Assembly: GCF_002214185.1 (NCBI RefSeq)
Contig: NZ_CP022161.1
Coordinates: 1,116,001 to 1,180,000, forward strand
Direction of reading: 5' to 3'
Length of the DNA stretch: 64,000 bases
From: Streptomyces capitiformicae
GTDB lineage: Bacteria; Actinomycetota; Actinomycetes; Streptomycetales; Streptomycetaceae
Shown here: positions 17,759 through 26,562 of the stretch, piece after piece
Numbering within the stretch: the stretch's first letter is position 1
Layout of the letters: each line of letters begins with the position of its first letter
Position numbers and translations under genes: made by a program
The notes under the pieces: generated by a model
The model's database searches: none
Told to the model about the DNA's origin: nothing
The model's input: only the letters and a program-made list of their open reading frames with translations

Positions 17759-18499
17759 ATGAGCGGGACGACACGTCGTACGGACGAGGGCCACGGACGG
17801 CTCGGCAGCACGCTGTCGGGCATCGCCGTGGCCCTCGGCTGTGTGCTCTTCCTGGGCAGCTTCCTCTGGGGTGCGATCGTCTACCAGCCCTACACCGTGC
17901 CGACCGACTCCATGGCCCCCACGATCACCTCCGGGGACCGCATCCTCGCCGAGCGGATCGACGGCGGCGAAATCAAGCGCGGTGACGTCGTGGTCTTCCG
18001 GGAGGAGACCTGGGGCAACGCGCCCATGGTCAAGCGGGTCGTCGCGGTCGGCGGCGACACGGTCGCCTGCTGCACCGACGGCAAGCTCACCGTCAACGGC
18101 GAGAAGATCGACGAGGCCTATCTGCCGGAGGGCGAGGACGCCGAGCTGAGCGGCATCCCGGAGATCACCGTCCCCAAGGGCCGGCTCTTCCTCCTCGGTG
18201 ATGAACGCAGCGGCTCCCTGGACTCCACCGCCCACCTCACCGAGGCCGGTCAGGGCACGGTGCCGCGTGACAACGTGGACGCCCGCGTGGACGCCGTCGT
18301 CTGGCCCATGGACGGCATGCTGGCCAGCCCCACCGGCTTCGAGAAGCTCGGCGCGCTCTCCACTCCCGGCCCGCTGCGGCTGATCACCGCCGCGCTCGTC
18401 GTGGGCATGGTGCTCGTCCTGGGCGGCGCCGCCTACGGACCCGTGGCCAAGCGGCTCGGCGGCCGTCCCAAGCAGTCGGAGCCGACCGGTGTCGCCTGA
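17759..18499 (+). CDS. sipZ: type I signal peptidase SipZ
   Basis: The 246-residue fourth signal peptidase has membrane segment GIAVALGCVLFLGSFLWG, catalytic Ser51 in VPTDSMAPT and Lys92 in MVKRVVAVGGD. The box is variant: GDERSGSLDST replaces GDHR.. with GDER... A clear C-terminal membrane helix LRLITAALVVGMVLVLGGAA is present. It starts 81 bases after sipY behind GGGGGAG. Its end overlaps the NUDIX gene by 11 bases, so the chain sipW to NUDIX may be one transcript. Confidence 0.93.
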   Translation: MSGTTRRTDEGHGRLGSTLSGIAVALGCVLFLGSFLWGAIVYQPYTVPTDSMAPTITSGDRILAERIDGGEIKRGDVVVFREETWGNAPMVKRVVAVGGDTVACCTDGKLTVNGEKIDEAYLPEGEDAELSGIPEITVPKGRLFLLGDERSGSLDSTAHLTEAGQGTVPRDNVDARVDAVVWPMDGMLASPTGFEKLGALSTPGPLRLITAALVVGMVLVLGGAAYGPVAKRLGGRPKQSEPTGVA

Positions 18500-19022
18500 G
18501 CCCGAGCCGCCGTACGAGGACACGTACAAGGGCGGTCTGCGCAAGGTGGCCCGGGTGGTCCTGCTGGATCCGCAGGACCGCATCCTGCTGTTGCACGGGC
18601 ACGAACCGGACGATCGCGCGGACGACTGGTGGTTCACCCCCGGCGGCGGTGTGGAGGGCACCGAGACCCGCGAGGAGGCCGCGCTGCGCGAGGTCGCCGA
18701 GGAGACCGGAATCACGGACGTCGAGCTGGGCCCGGTCCTCTGGCGGCGGACGTGTTCCTTCCCCTTCGCCGGCCGCCGCTGGGACCAGGACGAGTGGTAC
18801 TACCTGGCTCGTACCGCCGATACGCATCTGCCGGTGCCGGCCGCGGCCCGTCTGACGGACCTGGAACGACGCAGCGTCGCCGGAGCACGTTGGTGGACGT
18901 GCGGGGAACTGGCCCGCACGCATGAGACGGTGTACCCGACCAGACTCGCCGAACTGCTGCGCACGCTGCTCGACGAAGGTCCCCCGGCCAAGCCCGTGGT
19001 CCTTGACACCGAAATTGTCTAG
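18489..19022 (+). CDS. NUDIX hydrolase
   Basis: The 177-residue cytosolic protein has a complete Nudix box, GGVEGTETREEAALREVAEE followed by TGI, which binds metal and hydrolyses nucleoside diphosphates linked to another moiety. The exact substrate (for example an oxidised nucleotide or ADP-ribose) cannot be read from sequence. The GTG at 18489 lies inside the end of sipZ, suggesting coupling. The flanking arrangement is the same in other Streptomyces, as I recall. Confidence 0.88.
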   Translation: MSPEPEPPYEDTYKGGLRKVARVVLLDPQDRILLLHGHEPDDRADDWWFTPGGGVEGTETREEAALREVAEETGITDVELGPVLWRRTCSFPFAGRRWDQDEWYYLARTADTHLPVPAAARLTDLERRSVAGARWWTCGELARTHETVYPTRLAELLRTLLDEGPPAKPVVLDTEIV

Positions 19023-19078
19023 AGGCCCGCGGGGCTGGCGCACAATGGTGGGATCGCACGGCTGAAGGGGAACATGCC

Positions 19079-19387
19079 ATGAGCGCCGAGGACCTCGAGA
19101 AGTACGAGACCGAGATGGAGCTGAAGCTCTACCGGGAGTACCGCGATGTCGTCGGTCTGTTCAAATACGTGATCGAGACCGAACGGCGCTTCTACCTGAC
19201 CAACGACTACGAGATGCAGGTGCACTCGGTACAGGGCGAGGTGTTCTTCGAGGTGTCCATGGCGGACGCCTGGGTGTGGGACATGTACCGGCCGGCTCGG
19301 TTCGTGAAGCAGGTACGGGTACTCACGTTCAAGGATGTGAACATCGAGGAGCTGAACAAGAGCGATCTGGAGCTGCCGGGCAGCTGA
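19079..19387 (+). CDS. DUF2469 family conserved actinobacterial protein
   Basis: The 102-residue protein is highly charged at the start (MSAEDLEKYETEMELKLYRE) and contains YRDVVGLFKYVIETERRFYL and FFEVSMADAWVWDMYRPARF. This family is nearly universal in actinobacteria and lies next to yraN, but its function is unknown. The AAGGGGAA ribosome site and ATG 19079 are clear. No signal peptide or membrane segment is seen. Confidence 0.88.
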   Translation: MSAEDLEKYETEMELKLYREYRDVVGLFKYVIETERRFYLTNDYEMQVHSVQGEVFFEVSMADAWVWDMYRPARFVKQVRVLTFKDVNIEELNKSDLELPGS

Positions 19388-19505
19388 GGCTGTGGTGGAA
19401 GTCATCCGTGTGGGTGGCGAAGTTATCCACAATCGCCCCTCTGTCCACCAAGATCCAATAGCGGGCTGAGTTGCCCTCAGTGTTGGCGCCGGAGGTGGTG
19501 CCGAC

Positions 19506-19871
19506 ATGAGCAACGCACGAGGTGCACTCGGCAAGTACGGCGAGGAGCTGGCCGCACGGCGGCTGGCCGACGCCGGGATGACGGTCCTGGAGCGCAACTG
19601 GCGCTGCGGCAGGACTGGTGAGATCGACATTGTGGCCCGGGACGGGGACGCGCTGGTCGTCTGCGAGGTCAAGACCCGCAGGGCCGGGGCTTTCGAACAC
19701 CCGATGGCGGCCGTCACGACCACAAAGGCAGATCGCCTGCGCGGCCTCGCCGAACGCTGGCTCCAGGAACACGGAGGGGCCCCGCCGGGCGGCGTCCGCA
19801 TCGACGTGGTCGGAGTCCTCCTGCCCACCCGCGGCGCACCCGTCGTCGAGCACGTACGGGGGGTGGCCTGA
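19506..19871 (+). CDS. yraN: YraN/UPF0102 family nuclease-fold protein
   Basis: The 121-residue protein has the restriction-endonuclease-like core [19 protein letters not shown] followed by KTR, i.e. the D...ExK metal-binding triad. The family is predicted to resemble Holliday-junction resolvases, but activity is not established. It overlaps yifB by one base and so belongs to a yraN-yifB-dprA operon, the classical DNA-uptake/processing neighbourhood. Confidence 0.9.
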   Translation: MSNARGALGKYGEELAARRLADAGMTVLERNWRCGRTGEIDIVARDGDALVVCEVKTRRAGAFEHPMAAVTTTKADRLRGLAERWLQEHGGAPPGGVRIDVVGVLLPTRGAPVVEHVRGVA

Positions 19872-21493
19872 TGGGATTCGCCCGCACGTGCTCGGTGGCC
19901 CTCGTCGGCGTGGAAGGCGTCGTCGTCGAGGTCCAGGCCGACCTGGAACCAGGGGTCGCCGCGTTCACGCTGGTGGGGCTGCCGGACAAGAGCCTGACGG
20001 AGAGCAGGGACCGGGTCAGGGCGGCGGTGGTCAATTCCGGTGCCGAGTGGCCACAGAAGAAGCTGACTGTGGGACTCAGCCCCGCCTCGGTGCCCAAGGC
20101 GGGCAGTGGGTTCGACCTCGCGGTCGCAAGCGCGGTCCTGGGCGCCTCCGAGCGCATCGACCCACGGGTGCTCTCGGACATCGTGATGATCGGCGAGTTG
20201 GGACTCGACGGGCGGGTACGGCCGGTCCGCGGCATCCTGCCCGCGGTGCTGGCTGCCGCCGAGGCGGGGTACGAGCAGGTCGTGGTGCCTGAATGCGCGG
20301 CCGCGGAGGCCTCGCTGGTGCCGGGCATCTCGGTGCTGGGCGTGCGCACACTGCGGCAGCTGATCGCTGTCCTCGCGGACGAACCTGTGCCGGACGAGGA
20401 ACCCGACGAGGGGCGTCCGGACCCGCTGATGGCCGGACTGAGACTTCCGGGCACGGGTGCGGCCACCGGCATGCACACCGCGGGAGCCGCCCAGCAGGAC
20501 CAGGGGCACGATCTCGCCGATGTCGTCGGCCAGCTCGCGGCCCGGACCGCGGTGGAGGTCGCCGCGGCCGGGGGCCACCACCTCTTCCTGGAGGGGCCGC
20601 CGGGTGCGGGCAAGACGATGCTGGCCGAGCGGCTGCCGGCCATCCTGCCGAGGCTGAGCAGGGAGGAGTCGCTGGAGGTCACGGCCGTCCACTCGATCGC
20701 CGGCCTGCTCCCGGCGGGGAAACCGCTGGTCGACGTGGCGCCCTACTGCGCCCCTCACCACTCGGCCACCATGCAGGCCCTCGTCGGTGGCGGTCAGGGC
20801 GTCGCACGGCCGGGTGCGGTGTCGCTCGCCCATCGAGGGGTGCTCTTCCTCGACGAGACTCCCGAGTTCGGCAGCCAGGCGCTCGACGCGCTCCGACAGC
20901 CGCTGGAAGCCGGGCATGTCGTGATCGCGCGCAGCGCGGGGGTCGTCCGGTTCCCGGCGAAGTTCCTGATGGTCCTGGCGGCCAATCCGTGCCCATGCGG
21001 CCGGTTCTCGCGGACGGACGACCTGTGCGAGTGCCCGCCCGCCACGATCCGCCGCTATCAGGCGAGGCTCTCCGGGCCGTTGCTGGACCGGGTCGACCTC
21101 CGGGTCGAGGTCGACCGTGTCACGCGCTCAGAACTCTCCCAGCGCGATGCGCGGGGAGAGTCCACCGTGACGGTGGCCGACCGCGTGCGAGCCGCCAGGG
21201 AGCGGGCGACGGTACGGCTGGCGGGCATGCCGTGGCGGACGAACAGCGAGGTGCCGGGGCGCGAGCTGCGCAGCCGGTGGCACGCCGCGCCGGGCGCGAT
21301 GGACGAAGCCGAGCGGAGTCTGGAGCGGGGCGTACTGACCGCACGCGGCCTGGATCGGGTGCTGAGGGTCGCGTGGACCATCGCCGATCTCGTCGGTCAC
21401 GACCGCCCGGACGCGACGGACGTCAACTTGGCCCTGCAGCTTCGCACCGGGATCCCGCGGGGCGTGCCGATGGCGATCGGGGCGCTGGTATGA
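19871..21493 (+). CDS. yifB: YifB/ComM family AAA+ ATPase
   Basis: The 540-residue protein has an N-terminal Lon-like domain (TLVGLPDKSLTESRDRVRAA), a Walker A GPPGAGKTMLAERLPAILP near residue 242, Walker B LFLDETPEFG and sensor region ANPCPCGRF with cysteines. In transformable bacteria ComM is a branch-migration helicase that extends recombination after DNA uptake. Old annotations call it a magnesium-chelatase-like protein, but no chelatase function is implied. Coupled to yraN by TGATG. Confidence 0.93.
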   Translation: MGFARTCSVALVGVEGVVVEVQADLEPGVAAFTLVGLPDKSLTESRDRVRAAVVNSGAEWPQKKLTVGLSPASVPKAGSGFDLAVASAVLGASERIDPRVLSDIVMIGELGLDGRVRPVRGILPAVLAAAEAGYEQVVVPECAAAEASLVPGISVLGVRTLRQLIAVLADEPVPDEEPDEGRPDPLMAGLRLPGTGAATGMHTAGAAQQDQGHDLADVVGQLAARTAVEVAAAGGHHLFLEGPPGAGKTMLAERLPAILPRLSREESLEVTAVHSIAGLLPAGKPLVDVAPYCAPHHSATMQALVGGGQGVARPGAVSLAHRGVLFLDETPEFGSQALDALRQPLEAGHVVIARSAGVVRFPAKFLMVLAANPCPCGRFSRTDDLCECPPATIRRYQARLSGPLLDRVDLRVEVDRVTRSELSQRDARGESTVTVADRVRAARERATVRLAGMPWRTNSEVPGRELRSRWHAAPGAMDEAERSLERGVLTARGLDRVLRVAWTIADLVGHDRPDATDVNLALQLRTGIPRGVPMAIGALV

Positions 21494-21527
21494 GGCCGGC
21501 GTTCTGTGTCCCCATGGTGGGTGAACG

Positions 21528-22688
21528 ATGACCGGTGAGGGTGTGTCGGACGCCGAGCGGCTCGATCGGGTCTTCCTCGCCCGTGTCCTCGAACCCGGGG
21601 ACGAGCTCGGCGGTCGGTGGCTGCGGGAACTCGGCGTCCAGGAGCTGGTGCGGCGGTGCTCAGGGCACGGGCCGCCGCTGCCGGGGGCGTCGGAGAAGCG
21701 GTGGGCGGGGCTGTGCGCCCGCGCCGGGCGGGCCGATCCGGAAAAGGATCTGGCCCAGGCTCAGGCATCCGGTGCGCGATTCCTCGTGCCCGGGGACGCA
21801 GAGTGGCCCGGGCAGCTTGATGATCTGGGCGACGGGCGGCCTGTAGGGCTGTGGGTTCGGGGAAAGGCCAATGTGCGGATGTGGGCCTTGCGGTCCGTGG
21901 CCGTCGTGGGGGCGCGGGCCTGCACGGAGTACGGGGCCCACATGGCGGCCACGCTGGCGGCGGGGCTCGCCGAGCGGGGGTGGGTGGTCGTGTCCGGCGG
22001 CGCGTACGGCGTGGACGGGGCCGCTCACCGAGGGGTGCTCGGGGTCGGCGGGGCGACCGTCGCCGTGCTGGCCTGCGGGGTGGACCGGCCCTATCCGCGG
22101 GGGCACGCCCAGCTGATCGGCAGGATCGCGGAACAGGGTCTCGTGGTGGGGGAGCTGCCGCCGGGGGACCATCCGACACCGAGTCGGTTCATCCTGCGGA
22201 ATCGGGTCATCGCCGCGTTGACCAGGGGCACCGTGGTCGTCGAGGCGGCCTACCGCAGCGGTGCGCTGGTCACGGCACGGGCCGCGCAGCGGTTGGGGCG
22301 GTTCACCATGGGGGTGCCCGGGCCCGCGACCTCGGCCCTCTCGGCAGGGGTGCACGAACTTCTGCGGGGCGACGCGGTACTGGTGTCCGACGCCGCCGAA
22401 GTTGTCGAGCTGGTGGGTGACATGGGAGAGCTGGCGCCCGACCGGCGCGGGCCGGTGCTCCCACGTGACCTGCTGGAACCCGCCGCACGGCAGGTGCTCG
22501 CCGCGCTGCCGGGACGAGGCACCGCGGCGGTCGACGAGATCGCCCGGGGCGCGGGGACGACCGAGGACGACACGGTCGGAAGACTGTACGAACTCCGATC
22601 ACTTGGTTACGTCGAACGGCACGGCGACAGCTGGAAGTTGACACGCCAGGCGATGATCTCCGTTTCGTCGGATCGGAGGCGAAGTTGA
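21528..22688 (+). CDS. dprA: DNA-processing protein DprA
   Basis: Loads RecA on incoming single-stranded DNA in transformable bacteria; its role in Streptomyces is unclear. The 386-residue protein has the Rossmann core VAVVGARACTEYGAHMAATL, GGAYGVDGAAHRGVL, AVLACGVDRPYPRGHAQL and PTPSRFILRNRVIAALTRGT, plus a C-terminal winged helix (VDEIARGAGTTEDDTVGRLY). The ATG at 21528 follows yifB by 34 bases. It is the last gene of the yraN operon. Confidence 0.94.
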   Translation: MTGEGVSDAERLDRVFLARVLEPGDELGGRWLRELGVQELVRRCSGHGPPLPGASEKRWAGLCARAGRADPEKDLAQAQASGARFLVPGDAEWPGQLDDLGDGRPVGLWVRGKANVRMWALRSVAVVGARACTEYGAHMAATLAAGLAERGWVVVSGGAYGVDGAAHRGVLGVGGATVAVLACGVDRPYPRGHAQLIGRIAEQGLVVGELPPGDHPTPSRFILRNRVIAALTRGTVVVEAAYRSGALVTARAAQRLGRFTMGVPGPATSALSAGVHELLRGDAVLVSDAAEVVELVGDMGELAPDRRGPVLPRDLLEPAARQVLAALPGRGTAAVDEIARGAGTTEDDTVGRLYELRSLGYVERHGDSWKLTRQAMISVSSDRRRS

Positions 22689-22960
22689 CCGAGCGTGTTC
22701 GACCGTCCGGGGGAATGCCTACCGCCTCGCGGTTTCCGGTAGTTGACGCGTCGGGTCGGTCACACAGCGCGACCGTCGTGACACCGGTGGGCGGTTAGCG
22801 GAACGTATCTGCCCACGGGCGATCCCTCGCCCTTCGCGCACTGCGACGCCCCAGTCACGCTACGCTCACGAGGATTCCGACTCAGGACAGGCAACTCGAC
22901 ATCAGATCGACAGCTCACTCAGGCACTCCCAGTTCACGGCAGAACGGCACAAGGCGACGA

Positions 22961-23797
22961 ATGCCCCAGCACACCTCCGGGTCTGACCGGGCGGCGGTAA
23001 CCTCCGCCGCCCGCGGCACCGTGCGCCCGCCCGCCCCCTCGACACTCGACGAGCTGTGGCGGACCTACAAGACGACGGGCGACGAACGGCTGCGCGAGCA
23101 GTTGATCCTCCACTACTCACCCCTGGTGAAGTATGTCGCGGGCCGGGTGAGCGTCGGCCTGCCGGCCAATGTCGAGCAGGCGGACTTCGTCTCCTCCGGG
23201 GTCTTCGGGCTCATCGACGCGATCGAGAAGTTCGACATCGACCGGGAGATCAAGTTCGAGACGTACGCGATCACCCGGATCCGGGGCGCGATGATCGACG
23301 AACTGCGCGCGCTGGACTGGATCCCCCGCTCGGTGCGGCAGAAGGCCCGCAATGTGGAGCGGGCGTACGCGACCCTGGAGTCCCGGCTCAGACGTACTCC
23401 CAGCGAGGGCGAGGTCGCCGCCGAGATGGGCATCCAGGTCGATGAACTCCACGCCGTCTTCAGCCAGTTGTCGCTGGCCAACGTGGTGGCGCTGGAGGAG
23501 TTGCTGCACGTCGGGGGAGAGGGCGGCGACCGGCTCAGTCTGATGGACACGCTGGAGGACACCGCCGCCGACAACCCGGTCGAGGTGGCCGAGGACCGTG
23601 AGCTGCGGCGGTTCCTGGCACGGGCCATCAACACACTGCCCGAGCGGGAGAAGACCGTCGTCACGCTGTACTACTACGAGGGGCTCACGCTCGCCGAGAT
23701 CGGGAACGTGCTGGGTGTGACCGAGAGCCGGGTGAGCCAGATCCACACCAAGTCGGTCCTGCAGTTGCGGGCGAAGCTGGCGAGTTTCGGCCGCTGA
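22961..23797 (+). CDS. whiG: sporulation sigma factor WhiG
   Basis: This FliA-like sigma factor starts the developmental programme that commits aerial hyphae to spore formation. The 278-residue protein has sigma region 2 ([20 protein letters not shown]), region 3 and region 4 with the helix-turn-helix ([20 protein letters not shown]). The ATG at 22961 follows AAGGCGACG. In Streptomyces its activity is held by the anti-sigma RsiG with c-di-GMP, which is not encoded here. The 272-base upstream gap contains TTGACG at 22743, but I see no confident -10. Confidence 0.96.
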   Translation: MPQHTSGSDRAAVTSAARGTVRPPAPSTLDELWRTYKTTGDERLREQLILHYSPLVKYVAGRVSVGLPANVEQADFVSSGVFGLIDAIEKFDIDREIKFETYAITRIRGAMIDELRALDWIPRSVRQKARNVERAYATLESRLRRTPSEGEVAAEMGIQVDELHAVFSQLSLANVVALEELLHVGGEGGDRLSLMDTLEDTAADNPVEVAEDRELRRFLARAINTLPEREKTVVTLYYYEGLTLAEIGNVLGVTESRVSQIHTKSVLQLRAKLASFGR

Positions 23798-23900
23798 GCC
23801 GGTCTGACCCGGCCGAATGCGGGTCGCCTGGTGGTGCTTGGTGAGGCCGGTCGGGGGAAGCCTCTCCCGTGAGCGGCGGTCCGTCCGTACAGTGGTTGAC

Positions 23901-24482
23901 GTGCCAAGGATTCGAGCGGCCTCCGTGGCCGAGCACCGGTCGATGCAGCGAACCGCTTTGCTGGACGCGGCTCGCTCTTTGTTGTCCGAGGGTGGGACGG
24001 AGGCGCTGACGTTCCCGGCGCTCGCCGAGCGCACGGGGCTGGCGCGGTCGTCCGTGTACGAGTACTTCCGGTCGCGGGCCGCCGTGGTCGAGGAGCTGTG
24101 CGAGGTCGACTTCCCGGTGTGGGCGGCCGAGATCGAGGCGGCGATGGCGGTTGTCGATCGGGCCGAGGACAAGGTCGAGGCGTACGTCCGTAAGCAGCTG
24201 GAGCTGGTCGGGGACCGGCGGCATCGGGCCGTGGTCGCGATCTCGGCGAGCGAGTTGGATGCCGGGGCCCGGGAGAAGATCCGGGCCGCGCATGGTGGGC
24301 TCGTCGCGATGATCGTGGAGGCACTCGGAGGGCTGGGGCATGCGGAGCCTCGGTTGGCCGCGATGTTGTTGCAGGGTGTCGTGGATGCGGCGGTGCGGCG
24401 GATTGAGCTGGGGGCCGCCGAGGATCCCTCCGCGATCACCGACGCGGCGGTTTCGATGGCCCTTCGGGGTGTGCGGGGCTGA
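23901..24482 (+). CDS. TetR-family transcriptional regulator
   Basis: The 193-residue regulator has an N-terminal helix-turn-helix (LTFPALAERTGLARSSVYEY) and a variable ligand-binding C-terminal half. The GTG at 23901 is chosen. TACAGT lies seven bases upstream at 23889-23894 with no ribosome site, consistent with a leaderless transcript. A later in-frame ATG at 23943 would still keep the helix-turn-helix. No divergent target gene is adjacent, so the ligand and targets are unknown. The gene converges on the M23 peptidase. Confidence 0.85.
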   Translation: MPRIRAASVAEHRSMQRTALLDAARSLLSEGGTEALTFPALAERTGLARSSVYEYFRSRAAVVEELCEVDFPVWAAEIEAAMAVVDRAEDKVEAYVRKQLELVGDRRHRAVVAISASELDAGAREKIRAAHGGLVAMIVEALGGLGHAEPRLAAMLLQGVVDAAVRRIELGAAEDPSAITDAAVSMALRGVRG

Positions 24483-24564
24483 GGCTCTTGCTCCCGGGTG
24501 CCGGCGGCCGGTGCCGGGCGGGGGTGGAGTGCGCTTGTCGGCGCTGACAGGGTGCCGGTGGGCC

Positions 24565-24634
24565 CACCCTCCCCCACTCCCGGCTTCGCTCGAGCGGGAG
24601 GTACCCCCATCGCCCCAGCGGCACGACTGCCCGC
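24565..24634. repeat. dispersed intergenic repeat with hairpin
   Basis: CTCCCG (24577-24582) and CGGGAG (24595-24600) form a hairpin around GCTTCGCTCGAG. Right after it, 24611-24634 is an inverted copy of the 24-base sequence at 11998-12021. Sequences of this kind recur between genes in many Streptomyces genomes, as I recall. Here it lies between two converging genes and may end transcription. Confidence 0.6.
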
Positions 24635-24636
24635 GG

Positions 24637-25206
24637 CTATGACAGCGGCAGTAGACGTGATGGGCCCCTTCTCAGGAGCCATGGGGGCAGTAGGGACAAC
24701 GGGTTCAGATAGGTGTCCGCTCTGCGTAGGCCCCAGTGCAGGCAGGCTGTCGGGCAGTGGGAGGGGGAGGGCTCCAGGGTGCCCAGGATGGTGCCTGCTG
24801 CCACCTCGTCGCCCTTCTTCACGGACACCCGTACCGGTTCGTAGGTCGTGCGCAGGGGCGGGTCACCCGTGTTGGTCAGTTCGATCGCGATGACTCCTCG
24901 GCCTGCCACTCGGCCGGCGAAGGACACGCGGCCGGTGGCGACCGCTTGTACCGGAGACCCAGCGGGGGCGGACAGGTCGACGCCTCGGTGGCCTCTGGCG
25001 TAGGGGGTCGGCGGTGGGTCCCAGGCGTGGACCACCAGGGGGCGCAGGCCCACGGGCCAGGCGCGGCCGAGGGCGGGGACCGGCCCCTCGGCGTTCCGCG
25101 GACCCGAACCCGCTCCCGCCGCCGGTGTGATCGGGAGCAGCGCCGTCAGGCACAACAGCAACGCCGACCACGTCCACACCAGTCGTTTCGTTCGCTCGTC
25201 AGACAT
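24637..25206 (-). CDS. secreted M23 family peptidase (LytM domain)
   Basis: The 189-residue protein has a signal peptide (TKRLVWTWSALLLCLTALLP then PAAGAG) and a LytM-type domain with GHRGVDLSAPAGSPVQAVA. The HxxxD zinc motif is intact. The second motif reads CLHWGLR, so the first His of the usual HxH is Cys. This could lower or alter hydrolase activity, or reflect a subfamily. Its expected target is peptidoglycan. It lies between a TetR gene and rpsB on the opposite strand. Confidence 0.85.
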   Translation of the reverse strand: MSDERTKRLVWTWSALLLCLTALLPITPAAGAGSGPRNAEGPVPALGRAWPVGLRPLVVHAWDPPPTPYARGHRGVDLSAPAGSPVQAVATGRVSFAGRVAGRGVIAIELTNTGDPPLRTTYEPVRVSVKKGDEVAAGTILGTLEPSPSHCPTACLHWGLRRADTYLNPLSLLPPWLLRRGPSRLLPLS

Positions 25207-25479
25207 GCGGGAAGCGTCCCGCGGATGGCGGGATCATGGCCGGGATCTGTGGAGTACTCGGCGGTTGTGGATATCGGCGTCACCCGGGGCCTCGTGGGTC
25301 CCGTACACTTCTGATGGCGATCCGGGTCACCGGGTCGACTTCGCACGCCCCGGTACGAGGCCCTTCCGTGGTCCGTATCAGCGCCCCTCGGTCCTTTGCG
25401 GCAACGGCGCATCGCGGGCGTCAGGCGCGGGAGCCGTCCGGTTCTCGCGGCACAACCGAGAAATTCAAGGAGAACGGCC

Positions 25480-26370
25480 ATGGCCGTCGTCACGATGCGG
25501 GAGCTGCTGGAGAGCGGCGTCCACTTCGGTCACCAGACCCGTCGCTGGAACCCGAAGATGAAGCGCTTCATCTTCACCGAGCGCAACGGCATCTACATCA
25601 TCGACCTGCTCCAGTCGCTGTCGTACATCGACCGCGCCTACGAGTTCGTCAAGGAGACCGTCGCCCACGGCGGCACGGTCATGTTCGTCGGCACGAAGAA
25701 GCAGGCGCAGGAGGCCATCGCCGAGCAGGCCACCCGCGTCGGCATGCCCTACGTCAACCAGCGCTGGCTGGGCGGCATGCTCACCAACTTCTCGACCGTC
25801 TACAAGCGTCTGCAGCGCCTCAAGGAGCTCGAGCAGATCGACTTCGAGGACGTGGCCGCCTCCGGCCTCACCAAGAAGGAGCTGCTGGTCCTCTCCCGCG
25901 AGAAGGCCAAGCTGGAGAAGACCCTCGGCGGTATCCGCGAGATGCAGAAGGTGCCCAGCGCCGTCTGGATCGTGGACACCAAGAAGGAGCACATCGCGGT
26001 CGGCGAGGCCCGGAAGCTCAACATCCCGGTCGTCGCCATCCTCGACACCAACTGCGACCCCGACGAGGTCGACTACAAGATCCCGGGCAACGACGACGCG
26101 ATCCGCTCCGTCACCCTGCTCACCCGTGTGATCGCCGACGCTGTCGCCGAGGGCCTCATCGCCCGCTCCGGCGTCGCCACCGGCGAAAAGGGCGAGAAGG
26201 CCGCGGGCGAGCCGCTCGCCGAGTGGGAGCGCGACCTGCTCGAGGGCGAGAAGAAGGCCGACGAGGCGGAGAAGCCGGCCGAGGCCGCTGCCGAGGCTCC
26301 CGCTGCCGAGGCTCCCGCTGCGGAGGCCCCCGCCGCCGAGGCTCCGGCCGCGGACGCCGAGCAGGCCTGA
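25480..26370 (+). CDS. rpsB: 30S ribosomal protein S2
   Basis: The 296-residue protein has [20 protein letters not shown] and [14 protein letters not shown]. The tail beyond residue ~245 holds four near-identical APAAE-type units (repeated EAPAA), an actinobacterial extension. The ATG at 25480 follows AAGGAG. The 273-base upstream gap includes TACACT at 25308-25313 as a possible -10, which would leave a leader of about 165 bases. The next gene, tsf, follows after a terminator-like hairpin. Confidence 0.97.
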   Translation: MAVVTMRELLESGVHFGHQTRRWNPKMKRFIFTERNGIYIIDLLQSLSYIDRAYEFVKETVAHGGTVMFVGTKKQAQEAIAEQATRVGMPYVNQRWLGGMLTNFSTVYKRLQRLKELEQIDFEDVAASGLTKKELLVLSREKAKLEKTLGGIREMQKVPSAVWIVDTKKEHIAVGEARKLNIPVVAILDTNCDPDEVDYKIPGNDDAIRSVTLLTRVIADAVAEGLIARSGVATGEKGEKAAGEPLAEWERDLLEGEKKADEAEKPAEAAAEAPAAEAPAAEAPAAEAPAADAEQA

Positions 26371-26398
26371 CCTTCACGGTCGTACGGCTGTCGACATG

Positions 26399-26431
26399 AC
26401 GGCGGGTGGCGCCGAGCACGCCACCCGCCGT
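26399..26431 (+). terminator. terminator/attenuator between rpsB and tsf
   Basis: A perfect 13-bp stem (ACGGCGGGTGGCG / CGCCACCCGCCGT) with a seven-base loop sits 28 bases after the rpsB stop. It should end most rpsB transcripts and set the S2-to-EF-Ts ratio. Confidence 0.8.
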
Positions 26432-26445
26432 TCACCCACAGCCAC

Positions 26446-26489
26446 TAGATCTTCGGGGCAGTAGATCTCCGCAGCCCGTAGATCTTCGG
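26446..26489 (+). repeat. three imperfect copies of TAGATCTTCGG
   Basis: Copies start at 26446, 26462 and 26479 (period 16-17); the middle copy reads TAGATCTCCGC. They lie between the rpsB terminator and tsf, where a tsf promoter or leader would be expected. Confidence 0.55.
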
Positions 26490-26562
26490 CGGGCGCTCGC
26501 CCTACGCGCGGCGGCGGACGCCGACTTCGAGACTTCGAACTCCGAGAAGAGATTCACAGATC

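Noticed and set aside
15334..18715. Long minus-strand open frames under the signal peptidase genes
   Set aside because: They are low-complexity mirrors of the sip genes, which carry intact catalytic motifs on the plus strand.
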